This document shows positions 34,083 to 42,438 of a DNA stretch of 64,000 bases, piece after piece. Position 1 is the stretch's first letter; each line of letters starts with the position of its first letter. Origin of the DNA: Lachnospiraceae bacterium (GTDB lineage Bacteria > Bacillota > Clostridia > Lachnospirales > Lachnospiraceae); the NCBI GenBank assembly GCA_900767585.1, contig CAAFZP010000063.1, positions 1-64,000 on the forward strand, given 5' to 3'. A program made the position numbers and the translations under genes. The notes below the pieces were generated by a model. The model was not told the origin of the DNA, searched no databases, and worked only from the letters and a program-made list of their open reading frames with translations.

Positions 34083-35249
34083 ATGAGTCAGAAGCGGTTT
34101 CGAACAGGACATCTGAATGATATAGTAAAGCAGGAGCATCGTACATGGCTGATTTTTCCGATCATCATGGGGGTGCTCCTGCTTCGTTATGGATGGGAAA
34201 TCTTCGCTGTGTCTAAGACACAGATGATGCTTCCGAATGCACTGGGATTTTTAATAATCATATTTCTGATTGCACTGGTGTTTGGCTGTATCCCTTTTTA
34301 TATTCGCAGGGCAAAACTGCTTGGTGCAAAGAAAGAATTGCTTTCGAACTGTACCTTTGTGACGATGCAGGATCTTGATTATTACCGGGATAAACTTACC
34401 GGACTGACACCGGGAGAAATCAGTTTACTGGAAGATTTGCAGATTGAGGAAGAAAAGGATCTCAGTGCATATATCCTCTGGTACGAGCATCTCGGATTGA
34501 TCCGGGAAACGGAAGATGGGTACATACAGGGAAATCCAAAGCCGTGGGCGAATGAGAAAATGCGGGAGAGTGACCACTTTCTGATTGACAAGCTTCTGGA
34601 AGGAACGGCACAGAAGCATCTGCAGGAATGGAAAGAACAGATGATGGCAGATGCAGTAGCAGATGGTTTTCTGAAGAAACGAAGCGGAATCCTTCCATCT
34701 GCGATTGACCGCCATGCGAAGAAGATTGCTTTTTTGTGGGTGATACTTTTGATTGCCTGTATATTCCTGATTGCATCCGGCACAATGGAGCCAGTGATGC
34801 AGGAAGCATATGGGAATATCGCATTCCCGTTGTCGGACCGGATATTCTGGTTTGGCAGGAAATTGAACTGGATGCTTGCCTGCATGAATACGATAAAAGG
34901 GAAGACAAATGAGATCGAGCTGATAATTCGTACACCACAGCTGCTTTCGACGATGGCACTTTGTTTTACGGTGTTTGCGCTTTTCTTTTTGCTGTTACTG
35001 GTACCGTTTTTATATCTGAAAATGCGTAGCAGTCAGTTGTTAGAGCGTGCAGACTATGTGCGGACAGCGCGTGGAAATGAATATGCGGAATATATCTGGG
35101 GCATGAAGAATTTTATTCACGATTATTCGTATCTGAATGAGGCGGAGAAGGATGCGCTTGCACTGTGGGATGATTATCTGATCTATGCAGTTTTGCTGGA
35201 GGAAAATACGCAGATACAAAAAGAGATCATGGTACGGATGAAACAGTAA
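34083..35249 (+). CDS. DUF2207-like predicted membrane protein
   Basis: 388 residues from ATG 34083 (GGAG six bases before). Helices near 22-75, 205-235 and 285-315 flank cytoplasmic parts. The end, FIHDYSYLNEAEKDALALWD then DYLIYAVLL, matches the C-terminal part of DUF2207 proteins; the usual N-terminal extracellular domain is missing. It sits 28 nt before lemA; DUF2207 and LemA proteins commonly occur together. Function unknown. Confidence 0.75.
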   Translation: MSQKRFRTGHLNDIVKQEHRTWLIFPIIMGVLLLRYGWEIFAVSKTQMMLPNALGFLIIIFLIALVFGCIPFYIRRAKLLGAKKELLSNCTFVTMQDLDYYRDKLTGLTPGEISLLEDLQIEEEKDLSAYILWYEHLGLIRETEDGYIQGNPKPWANEKMRESDHFLIDKLLEGTAQKHLQEWKEQMMADAVADGFLKKRSGILPSAIDRHAKKIAFLWVILLIACIFLIASGTMEPVMQEAYGNIAFPLSDRIFWFGRKLNWMLACMNTIKGKTNEIELIIRTPQLLSTMALCFTVFALFFLLLLVPFLYLKMRSSQLLERADYVRTARGNEYAEYIWGMKNFIHDYSYLNEAEKDALALWDDYLIYAVLLEENTQIQKEIMVRMKQ

Positions 35250-35277
35250 AAATAGAGGAAAGAAAGGAAGAAACAAA

Positions 35278-35835
35278 ATGGATGGAGCAGTGATTGTAAA
35301 AGTTGTAATTATGGCTTTGATATTGGTTCTTGTGATTGTAACAATCTGCACGTGTAATAAATTCATGGTACTGAAAACGCGGGCGGAGAATCAGGCATCG
35401 CAGATTGATATCCAGCTTGCCAGGCGGGCAGATCTGATTCCGAATCTTGTAGAGATTGTGAAAGGGTATGCAAAGCATGAGAAAGAAACACTTATGGCGG
35501 TGGTAGAACTCCGGAACCGGATAGCATTTGCGGATACAAGAAATGAGCGCTTTGAGGCAAACGAAGCGTTAAACCGGGCATCGCGTAAAGTGTTTGCAGT
35601 GGCAGAACAATACCCGGAATTAAAGGCGAACACAAACTTTCTACAGCTGCAGACAGAGCTTGCTGAGACCGAAGACCGCGTGAGTAAGGCAAGGCAGTTT
35701 TATAATGATGCGGCAACAAAATATAACATTGAATTGCAGATGTTTCCGAAATCAATCCTTGCGAAGATATTTCATCTTTCAAAATTATCTCTGCTGGAAT
35801 TCGGAAAGATGGAGAATCCGGGGATTCATATTTAA
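35278..35835 (+). CDS. LemA family protein
   Basis: 185 residues with one N-terminal membrane helix (6-28) and a helical bundle containing the LemA signature RRADLIPNLVEIVKGYAKHE. AAGGAAG precedes the ATG. The family is membrane-anchored with no settled activity. Terminator follows. Confidence 0.92.
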   Translation: MDGAVIVKVVIMALILVLVIVTICTCNKFMVLKTRAENQASQIDIQLARRADLIPNLVEIVKGYAKHEKETLMAVVELRNRIAFADTRNERFEANEALNRASRKVFAVAEQYPELKANTNFLQLQTELAETEDRVSKARQFYNDAATKYNIELQMFPKSILAKIFHLSKLSLLEFGKMENPGIHI

Positions 35836-35895
35836 GATATGCCAAGACTAAATCATAGACAATTCACGAAATAAGTATAAGAAATCAAATGAAAG

Positions 35896-35921
35896 AAGTG
35901 GAAAATATATCCACTTTTTTT
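35896..35921 (+). terminator. Terminator after lemA
   Basis: AAGTGGA/TCCACTT stem with a 7-base loop and a T8 tract. Confidence 0.85.
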
Positions 35922-36049
35922 CTTTTATGTTAGAATGTAGCTTGTGACAGTTGTGTCATTGCCTGCCGGTGTGCCAGATTGAAGATCGTATGAAGTAAGA
36001 CCGGCGATATGAAAAGGAAGATTGTTAATTATGACAGGAGATGAATCAT

Positions 36050-38173
36050 ATGAAGCTATCATTGGCGCATACATTACGGCACTATGATAAAAAGAATATA
36101 GGGAAAGATATCTTAGCGGGGCTCATCATCATGGCGGTTTCTATTCCGATTTCGATGGGATATGCCCTGATTGCGGGCCTCCCTGCTGTGTATGGTCTGT
36201 ATGGGTCGGTGTTTCCGATTCTGGCGTTCTCGCTTCTTTCAACGTCACCGCAATTTATATTCGGTGTGGATGCGGCGCCGGCAGCACTGATTGGTTCCGC
36301 ACTTTTAACCTTGCATGTTGAGGCAGGAAGTGAAGAAGCCATGGCGGTTGTTCCGGTGCTTACATTCTTTGTCGCGGTGTGGCTGCTTGCATTTTCTTTT
36401 ATGAAGGCGGGAAAGCTCGTCAATTACATATCGGCTCCGGTGATGGGAGGATTTATCACAGGTATCTGCTCGACGATTATTCTCATGCAGGTGCCGAAGC
36501 TTCTTGGCGGTACGGCAGGAACCGGAGAGTTTTTTGAACTGGCAAAGCATATCGGACAGACAGCAAAGCATGTGAATGTGCCATCCATCCTCTTAGGCGT
36601 GGCATCGCTTGTAATCCTGCTTGTGGCGAAAAAACTGGTTCCGAAATTCCCGATGGCAGTTGTACTGATGGTGACAGGTGCCTGCTATACGCGGTTTGGA
36701 AATGTGCGTGAGCTTGGAATCCAGACACTCTCGAATGTGGAGACGGGACTTCCGAAGTGGCAGATACCGGATTTTTCTGCCGTTTCAATCCGGGAGGCTG
36801 TGACAGTCAGCCTGTCGGTGGCAGTTGTAATTATGGCGGAGACGTTGCTCGCAGAAAATAATTTTGCACAGAAAAATGGCTACCGAATTGATGATAATCA
36901 GGAGATCTTTGCATTCTCCGTCGGAAACTTTCTTGCAGCCTTTACCGGGTGCTGTCCTATCAATGGTTCTGTATCCCGTACGGCGATGGGCGAACAGTAT
37001 CAGGGAAAGACACAGCTTACCTCGCTTGTGGCAGGACTTTCCATGATCATGCTTTTGCTGTGTGGAACGGGATTTATCCAGTATCTGCCGGTTCCGGTGC
37101 TTACTGCGATTGTGATATCGGCATTGCTTGGGGCGACAGAGTTTGATTTGATGGCGCGTCTCTGGAAGGTCAGCCGGACGGAATGTATGATCTTTGTCGG
37201 CGCATTTCTGGGTGTGCTCCTGCTTGGTACGATCAATGGTGTTTTGATTGGTATTTTGCTTTCCTTTGCGGAGGTGATCATCCGGACAGCGAAGCCATCC
37301 ACCTGCTTTCTTGGGATTCAGCCGGGACATAAGCATTTCCGGGATCTGAAGGAAAGCAGCCAGATCCACGCACTGTCCGGTGTGCTTGTTTACCGGTTCA
37401 GCAGCAATCTGTTCTTTGCAAATGTGCAGGTGCTGAAAAACGATATTGAGGATCATATTAAACCGGATACGAAAGCTGTGATCCTTGATGCGGGCGGAAT
37501 CGGAAGTCTGGATATTACTGCGGCAGACTGCCTGAAGCGACTGCATCAGTCATTGAAAGAAAAGGGCATCCGGTTTTATATGACAGAACATATTTCGGAT
37601 GTGAACGAACAGTTAAGGAAGCTTGGCCTCGGATATCTGATCGAGGAGGGGTGTGTGCGCAGAACCATTCATATTGCATTGAAGGATATGGGGATCAACC
37701 GTCCGTATCCACTGGAGGATGGCGTGGATAATGAGGAGCGCAGTGCATCAAGAAAGCGGGCGGATAACCGGGTGCAGGAGTTCGTGTGGGCGTTTGGCTC
37801 CGATGCGGAAAAACAGATCGAGCGCCAGATCGAAAAACAGATCGCACAGTTGAAAGAATCTGGCGATATCGAGGATCTGCTGCATGGACGTTGGGCGCAT
37901 ATGGAGGAGCTTGACGAAGACGAGTGGCTGGAACACTTGGAGGAGCATCTGAAGGAGATTGTCAATATATCCGGCAAGGATGAACATACCCTTGCAATGC
38001 AGATTGAGGAACATCGGAAACAGGTGCATGACCGGATTGCCAAGAATCATCCGGAGCTTGCGGAACGATTCAAGGAGCGCAGGCATGTGCTGGATGAACA
38101 TCTGAAGGAACGGCATCCGAAGGTGTATGAGCTTGTGCTGCAGTCGCGGGAGAAGAATGAACGGAATCGTTGA
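36050..38173 (+). CDS. SulP family anion transporter with STAS domain and long charged tail
   Basis: 707 residues from ATG 36050; AGGAG lies at a usable distance, while an in-frame ATG at 36041 is too close to it. Ten or more membrane helices (about 20-415) with GLIIMAVSIPISMGYALIAG, then a STAS domain (about 435-550: VILDAGGIGSLDITAADCL). SulP members carry sulfate, bicarbonate or dicarboxylates; the substrate is open. After the STAS domain there are about 140 extra highly charged helical residues rich in Glu, Lys, Arg and His, which most SulP proteins lack. Confidence 0.92.
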   Translation: MKLSLAHTLRHYDKKNIGKDILAGLIIMAVSIPISMGYALIAGLPAVYGLYGSVFPILAFSLLSTSPQFIFGVDAAPAALIGSALLTLHVEAGSEEAMAVVPVLTFFVAVWLLAFSFMKAGKLVNYISAPVMGGFITGICSTIILMQVPKLLGGTAGTGEFFELAKHIGQTAKHVNVPSILLGVASLVILLVAKKLVPKFPMAVVLMVTGACYTRFGNVRELGIQTLSNVETGLPKWQIPDFSAVSIREAVTVSLSVAVVIMAETLLAENNFAQKNGYRIDDNQEIFAFSVGNFLAAFTGCCPINGSVSRTAMGEQYQGKTQLTSLVAGLSMIMLLLCGTGFIQYLPVPVLTAIVISALLGATEFDLMARLWKVSRTECMIFVGAFLGVLLLGTINGVLIGILLSFAEVIIRTAKPSTCFLGIQPGHKHFRDLKESSQIHALSGVLVYRFSSNLFFANVQVLKNDIEDHIKPDTKAVILDAGGIGSLDITAADCLKRLHQSLKEKGIRFYMTEHISDVNEQLRKLGLGYLIEEGCVRRTIHIALKDMGINRPYPLEDGVDNEERSASRKRADNRVQEFVWAFGSDAEKQIERQIEKQIAQLKESGDIEDLLHGRWAHMEELDEDEWLEHLEEHLKEIVNISGKDEHTLAMQIEEHRKQVHDRIAKNHPELAERFKERRHVLDEHLKERHPKVYELVLQSREKNERNR

Positions 38174-38225
38174 GTACATATGTGGCAGAAGTGAAAATTC
38201 CGTGTTTATGATTGCGCAAAATTGA

Positions 38226-38254
38226 TTGAAACAAACGGGTAACTATGCTAGAAT
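38226..38254 (+). promoter_or_regulatory. Promoter of pyrE
   Basis: TTGAAA (38226-38231), 17-bp spacer, TAGAAT (38249-38254). It leaves a leader of about 100 nt before pyrE, in which I see no known attenuator. Confidence 0.6.
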
Positions 38255-38363
38255 ATATACAATTATGTGGCGTATAGAGAAATATATGGCAGACAATGGA
38301 TCTACATGCGTGAATGTCGTTTGTTGCTGCTGACAGCCCGAAAAACAGGAGGATTTTTACAAC

Positions 38364-39038
38364 ATGGAACAGTATAAAGAGCAGTTTATTGAATTTATGA
38401 TTGATTGTAACGTATTGAAGTTTGGTGATTTCGTGACAAAGAGCGGAAGAAAGACACCATTTTTTGTAAATACAGGTTTTTACAGAACAGGTTCCCAGTT
38501 AGCACGCCTGGGTGAGTATTATGCAGAAGCAATCAAGGACAAGTTCGGCTTTGATTTCGATGTCCTGTTTGGACCGGCATATAAGGGAATCCCGCTTTCC
38601 GTAGCTACAACAATGGCGATTGCCAACAAGTATGATGCAGACATCCGTTACTGCTCAAACCGTAAGGAGATCAAGGACCATGGGGATAAGGGAATCCTGC
38701 TTGGAAGTCCGATCAACGATGGTGACAAGGTTGTGATCATCGAGGATGTAACAACCGCAGGTACTTCGATTCAGGAGACACTCCCAATCGTGAAGGCGCA
38801 GGGCGATGTCGATGTGCTCGGTCTTGTTGTATCGGTTGACCGTATGGAGCGTGGTCAGGGCGAGAAGAGTGCACTGATGGAGATCGAAGAAAACTATGGA
38901 TTAAAGACGACTGCAATCGTAACGATGGCAGAGGTGGTAGAGCATCTGTACAACAAGCCTTATAAGGGAAAGGTTGTGATTGATGACACCCTGAAGGCAG
39001 CGATTGACGCATATTATGAGCAGTATGGAGTAAAATAG
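38364..39038 (+). CDS. pyrE: Orotate phosphoribosyltransferase
   Basis: Converts orotate and PRPP to OMP in pyrimidine synthesis. The PRPP loop is VVIIEDVTTAGTS (about 123-135), and FGPAYKGIPL is conserved. 224 residues, normal. CAGGAGG lies upstream at a slightly long spacing. It is a lone pyr gene here. Confidence 0.96.
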   Translation: MEQYKEQFIEFMIDCNVLKFGDFVTKSGRKTPFFVNTGFYRTGSQLARLGEYYAEAIKDKFGFDFDVLFGPAYKGIPLSVATTMAIANKYDADIRYCSNRKEIKDHGDKGILLGSPINDGDKVVIIEDVTTAGTSIQETLPIVKAQGDVDVLGLVVSVDRMERGQGEKSALMEIEENYGLKTTAIVTMAEVVEHLYNKPYKGKVVIDDTLKAAIDAYYEQYGVK

Positions 39039-39067
39039 TTTTATTGCAAGTATGGGAGGTCTAAAGC

Positions 39068-39217
39068 ATGGAGAAGTTATATCATAAGCTCAATACAATC
39101 GGAATCAGCAACCTGGTTATAGGAATTGTGACAATTCTTGTCGGTGTTGGTGCAGGTGTGACAATGATCGTAAATGGTGCCCGCCTGATCACAGGCAAGA
39201 AGGATATCACATTTTAA
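39068..39217 (+). CDS. Small single-pass membrane protein
   Basis: 49 residues: a short N-terminal helix, one strongly hydrophobic segment (LVIGIVTILVGVGAGVTMIV) and a Lys-rich tail ending GKKDITF. GGGAGG sits before the ATG. It follows pyrE by 29 nt and is followed by a terminator. Unknown function, but the ribosome-binding site and composition support a real gene. Confidence 0.75.
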   Translation: MEKLYHKLNTIGISNLVIGIVTILVGVGAGVTMIVNGARLITGKKDITF

Positions 39218-39289
39218 GGGATTCGTGGAGTCTCGAACAGATTGTGAAAAATAAGTGAACTTACAGAAACAAATTGACAAGTCTTTTCA

Positions 39290-39320
39290 GAGTATGGTAC
39301 AGTAACCATACTCTTTTTTT
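39290..39320 (+). terminator. Terminator after pyrE and the small membrane protein
   Basis: Perfect 9-bp stem GAGTATGGT/ACCATACTC with a 6-base loop and T7. Confidence 0.92.
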
Positions 39321-39418
39321 AACAGAAAATTATATATCTTTTTTCAAATCGCGATTTATGCAAAGATAAGAATTCCATCAGATTTCTGCATGTGTGAAGA
39401 GTATGGAGGAATTTGAAT

Positions 39419-42367
39419 ATGTTTAAATTTGCGAAAAAAATCCCAGAGAAGATACGGGGGAAAAAACAGTTGCGCAGTATTGTCGCATATAGTGTGATTG
39501 TTTTTTTGATCATGCAATGCTATATATTGCCATTTGCATCCAACGATGATGCACATTTTGAAGAGATTGCTACGATTGGAGATGCAACGTGGACAACAGC
39601 AGTTCCGGAACAATCCAAGCCGGATACTTCAAAGATTGATGATTCTGATGATCTGTCCGAGGATGAATCGATGATACTCAATGCAAATTCTGACCGGTAC
39701 CGGGTTGAACCGGATTTTTCAAATCCGTTTATTGCTTCCGCTATGACGATACCGCGTGGAAGTGGAATGAATACGGTAAATCTGTGTGCAATTTATGTTT
39801 CGAAAGCTTTAGATGGATATTATGGAAAAAGGGCTCCGGTTGCAGGTGCAACACTTGTTTCGGAGATTTCGAACGGACTGTCGAATAGCGAAAATTGGGA
39901 ACGTGTATTTGCAGATGCGGCATGTTTTCCCAAAAAACAGACAGAAGCACAGTATGATGCAATTTTTGATCAGCATACAAATCCTGGAGATATTGTCTGC
40001 TTTGTAAATGAAAAACTGGATAATTATGTTCATTGTGGTATTGCCGGAGGCGGATCTTCTTTGATCGGGCATCTGACAAGCTCCGGGTGGGATTCTGTGC
40101 GTGCATGTTATTATATCAAAAATGCGGTTGATACGAGAAAAAAATGTTCGGGAATGATTGTATACCGATACAAGGAAGAGAAGAAAAAAGGAACCATCCG
40201 TGTATGCAAAAATTATGATGAAGATGTTTATAAAGCAAATCCGCAGGCATATGATATTGGCGGCGCCAATTATGCGATTTACTCCACGCGGGAGGATGCT
40301 GCACAAAATCGAAATATACTGGCATATTGTAATATCGAACCCGGAGAAAACGGAATGCTTGCCGGAGATAATGTATCCGGATATGGAAGGACAAAACCGG
40401 ATGAACAGGGAGAGATTGTTCAATTTGATGAGGGTGTATATTATATAAAAGAGTTTAATCCTCCGATTTCCGGTGCATGGCAATTAGACGAGAAGATATA
40501 TGAGACGCATATTTATGCAGGAAAACGGACGACATATGGATTGCCGCGTGACCGATTTGCAAATCCGATGACTTTGCCGCAGACCGGAGAATTTTATGAC
40601 ACAAAAGTACTTGGCCCTGAGGTACCTAAAAAAGGAAATCTCACACTTAGAAAAGATGTTATAGAGGAGTATCGGTCATTCATTGAGGAAAACAGCAATT
40701 ATACACTCGAAGGGATTGAGTATACGGTTTATGCTGTCAGTGCTGACCAGGAGATAAATGAATCAATGCCGGTTGGCGTATTTCGGATGCAAAAGGATGG
40801 AACCGGGAATGTCAATGAATGTATATATGACAACAGTGTCGGCACAACTACAATGCAGCTGCCTTTTGGATGGTATATGGTGCGGGAGACAAAAACAAAC
40901 AGTAGTATGCTTTTGGATATGACACCGCAATGGATTCATATACAGGATGAAAAAGAAGTGACTGTTACAATGAAGGATGAGCCGAATCTGTTTCATGCGC
41001 AGTTTTTGCTTTACAAAGCAGGAACGGATGGAATACCGGTTGCAGGCGCCGAATATAAAGTTTGTTATTATGATGTGATACAGGAAACAGACCCATCTGC
41101 ATCCGGCAGCCAGCCAAAACGTGTGTGGATGTTCCGGACGGATGAGAAAGGCCAGATTTATTATAGTGATGATAAAACATGGTTTCTAAGTGGAGATGAG
41201 ATTTACAAAAATAAAAATAGTGAGCCGGTACTCCCGACAGGTACTGTCACATTTCAGGAGATAAAAGCACCAGAAGGATATCTGCTCGATGAGACCGTAT
41301 ATACGCAGAAGATACAGGCGGGAAGTTCACAGGAAACATCTGCAGATAATGTATTGTCAGTCAAGGAAAAACAGGTAAGAGGAGATTTGTCATTCATAAA
41401 AAAATCCGAAGATGGAACCCCTCTTGCAAATGTTAAATTCAAGATTACGGATTCCAAAGGGGAATCTCATATTGTCTGGACGGATGAAAATGGTTATTAT
41501 TCAACGGCATCTTCCTATATCGCACATTCCAAAGACACGAATTCGGATGATAAAGATAGTGGTATATGGTTTGGCAATGCAAAAATCGATGATACACAGG
41601 GTGCATTACCGTATGGAACATATGAAATCGAAGAACTTCGGTGCGATGCAAATAAAAACAAGTACCGCAATATAAAAAAGCAGACTGCCGTTATTGAAGA
41701 GCATGGGCAAACGGTGGATCTCGGAATATTTATCAATTATGAATTTCCGAAAATAACAACAAGCGCTTCCTACAAAGAGTCTGATCTGTCGCTTTCGGAA
41801 GAAAATCAGACTATCGTATGTGAAGATAAAGTCTGCTTTGAAAATCTGGAAATTGGACATACCTATATAATTGAAGGAGAAGTGCATAACCAGACAGATG
41901 AGCAGTTGCTGAAACAAAATGGGAAAAAGGTGACAGGCAGGGCGGAATTTGTGGCAACACAGGAAAATATGGTGATTCCTGTCACGTATAACATCACGTT
42001 TACGAAAGAATTGTATGGAACGAGCTGGGTGTTTTATGAGACCGTTACAGATCCTTCTTACCCGGATGAGACAATCGCCCTGCATCATGATATTAAGAGT
42101 CTTGCACAGACGGTTCATTTCCCGGAGACGACGACAGAAACGACTGAGACAACAGAAATGACAGAAACAACAGAGACAACAGAAACGACGCAGGCGACAA
42201 CGGTGGAAGGTACAAGTACTGAAAAAACGGAGCAGCCACAGTCGCCATCGGAAGTCCGGACTGGAGATGAGAGCAGAGTATTTTTAGTCATTATGATTGC
42301 ATGTACAACTATACTCGGAATCGTTTTAATGCTGATTGGAAAAAAGAGAATAAACAGAAAATCATAG
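39419..42367 (+). CDS. Surface protein: NlpC/P60-like domain, Cna-B repeats and VaFE-type repeat
   Basis: 982 residues from ATG 39419 (GGAGG nine bases before). A signal-anchor helix (about 20-38) is followed by an NlpC/P60- or CHAP-like domain with Cys in NTVNLCAIYVSKAL (residue 123) and His in NYVHCGIAGGG (205), a second His in SLIGHLTSS (218). Three or more Cna-B/SpaA-like domains follow, with EIKAPEGYLLD typical of such repeats, then a VaFE-like domain (LEIGHTYIIEGEV). A Thr-Glu-rich linker, EVRTGDES, a membrane helix and a KKRINRK tail end it. No LPxTG is present; the TGD motif may be a variant sorting signal. Likely wall-associated. Confidence 0.85.
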   Translation: MFKFAKKIPEKIRGKKQLRSIVAYSVIVFLIMQCYILPFASNDDAHFEEIATIGDATWTTAVPEQSKPDTSKIDDSDDLSEDESMILNANSDRYRVEPDFSNPFIASAMTIPRGSGMNTVNLCAIYVSKALDGYYGKRAPVAGATLVSEISNGLSNSENWERVFADAACFPKKQTEAQYDAIFDQHTNPGDIVCFVNEKLDNYVHCGIAGGGSSLIGHLTSSGWDSVRACYYIKNAVDTRKKCSGMIVYRYKEEKKKGTIRVCKNYDEDVYKANPQAYDIGGANYAIYSTREDAAQNRNILAYCNIEPGENGMLAGDNVSGYGRTKPDEQGEIVQFDEGVYYIKEFNPPISGAWQLDEKIYETHIYAGKRTTYGLPRDRFANPMTLPQTGEFYDTKVLGPEVPKKGNLTLRKDVIEEYRSFIEENSNYTLEGIEYTVYAVSADQEINESMPVGVFRMQKDGTGNVNECIYDNSVGTTTMQLPFGWYMVRETKTNSSMLLDMTPQWIHIQDEKEVTVTMKDEPNLFHAQFLLYKAGTDGIPVAGAEYKVCYYDVIQETDPSASGSQPKRVWMFRTDEKGQIYYSDDKTWFLSGDEIYKNKNSEPVLPTGTVTFQEIKAPEGYLLDETVYTQKIQAGSSQETSADNVLSVKEKQVRGDLSFIKKSEDGTPLANVKFKITDSKGESHIVWTDENGYYSTASSYIAHSKDTNSDDKDSGIWFGNAKIDDTQGALPYGTYEIEELRCDANKNKYRNIKKQTAVIEEHGQTVDLGIFINYEFPKITTSASYKESDLSLSEENQTIVCEDKVCFENLEIGHTYIIEGEVHNQTDEQLLKQNGKKVTGRAEFVATQENMVIPVTYNITFTKELYGTSWVFYETVTDPSYPDETIALHHDIKSLAQTVHFPETTTETTETTEMTETTETTETTQATTVEGTSTEKTEQPQSPSEVRTGDESRVFLVIMIACTTILGIVLMLIGKKRINRKS

Positions 42368-42375
42368 GATAAAAC

Positions 42376-42417
42376 AAAAGTCCCATCACTGGAAATTATA
42401 CGGTGATGGGACTTTTT
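42376..42417. terminator. Bidirectional terminator between convergent genes
   Basis: 14-bp stem AAAAGTCCCATCAC pairing with GTGATGGGACTTTT, loop of 13, with T's on the plus strand and the matching A's giving T's on the minus strand. Confidence 0.93.
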
Positions 42418-42438
42418 ATACGTAAGATACGATATAGA

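Noticed and set aside
36785..37546. 253-codon minus-strand frame inside the SulP gene
   Set aside because: Antisense shadow with no conserved features.
42118..42260. Thr-Glu codon repeat as a possible CRISPR or tandem repeat array
   Set aside because: It is an in-frame low-complexity linker (TTETTET) of the surface protein; there are no spacers.
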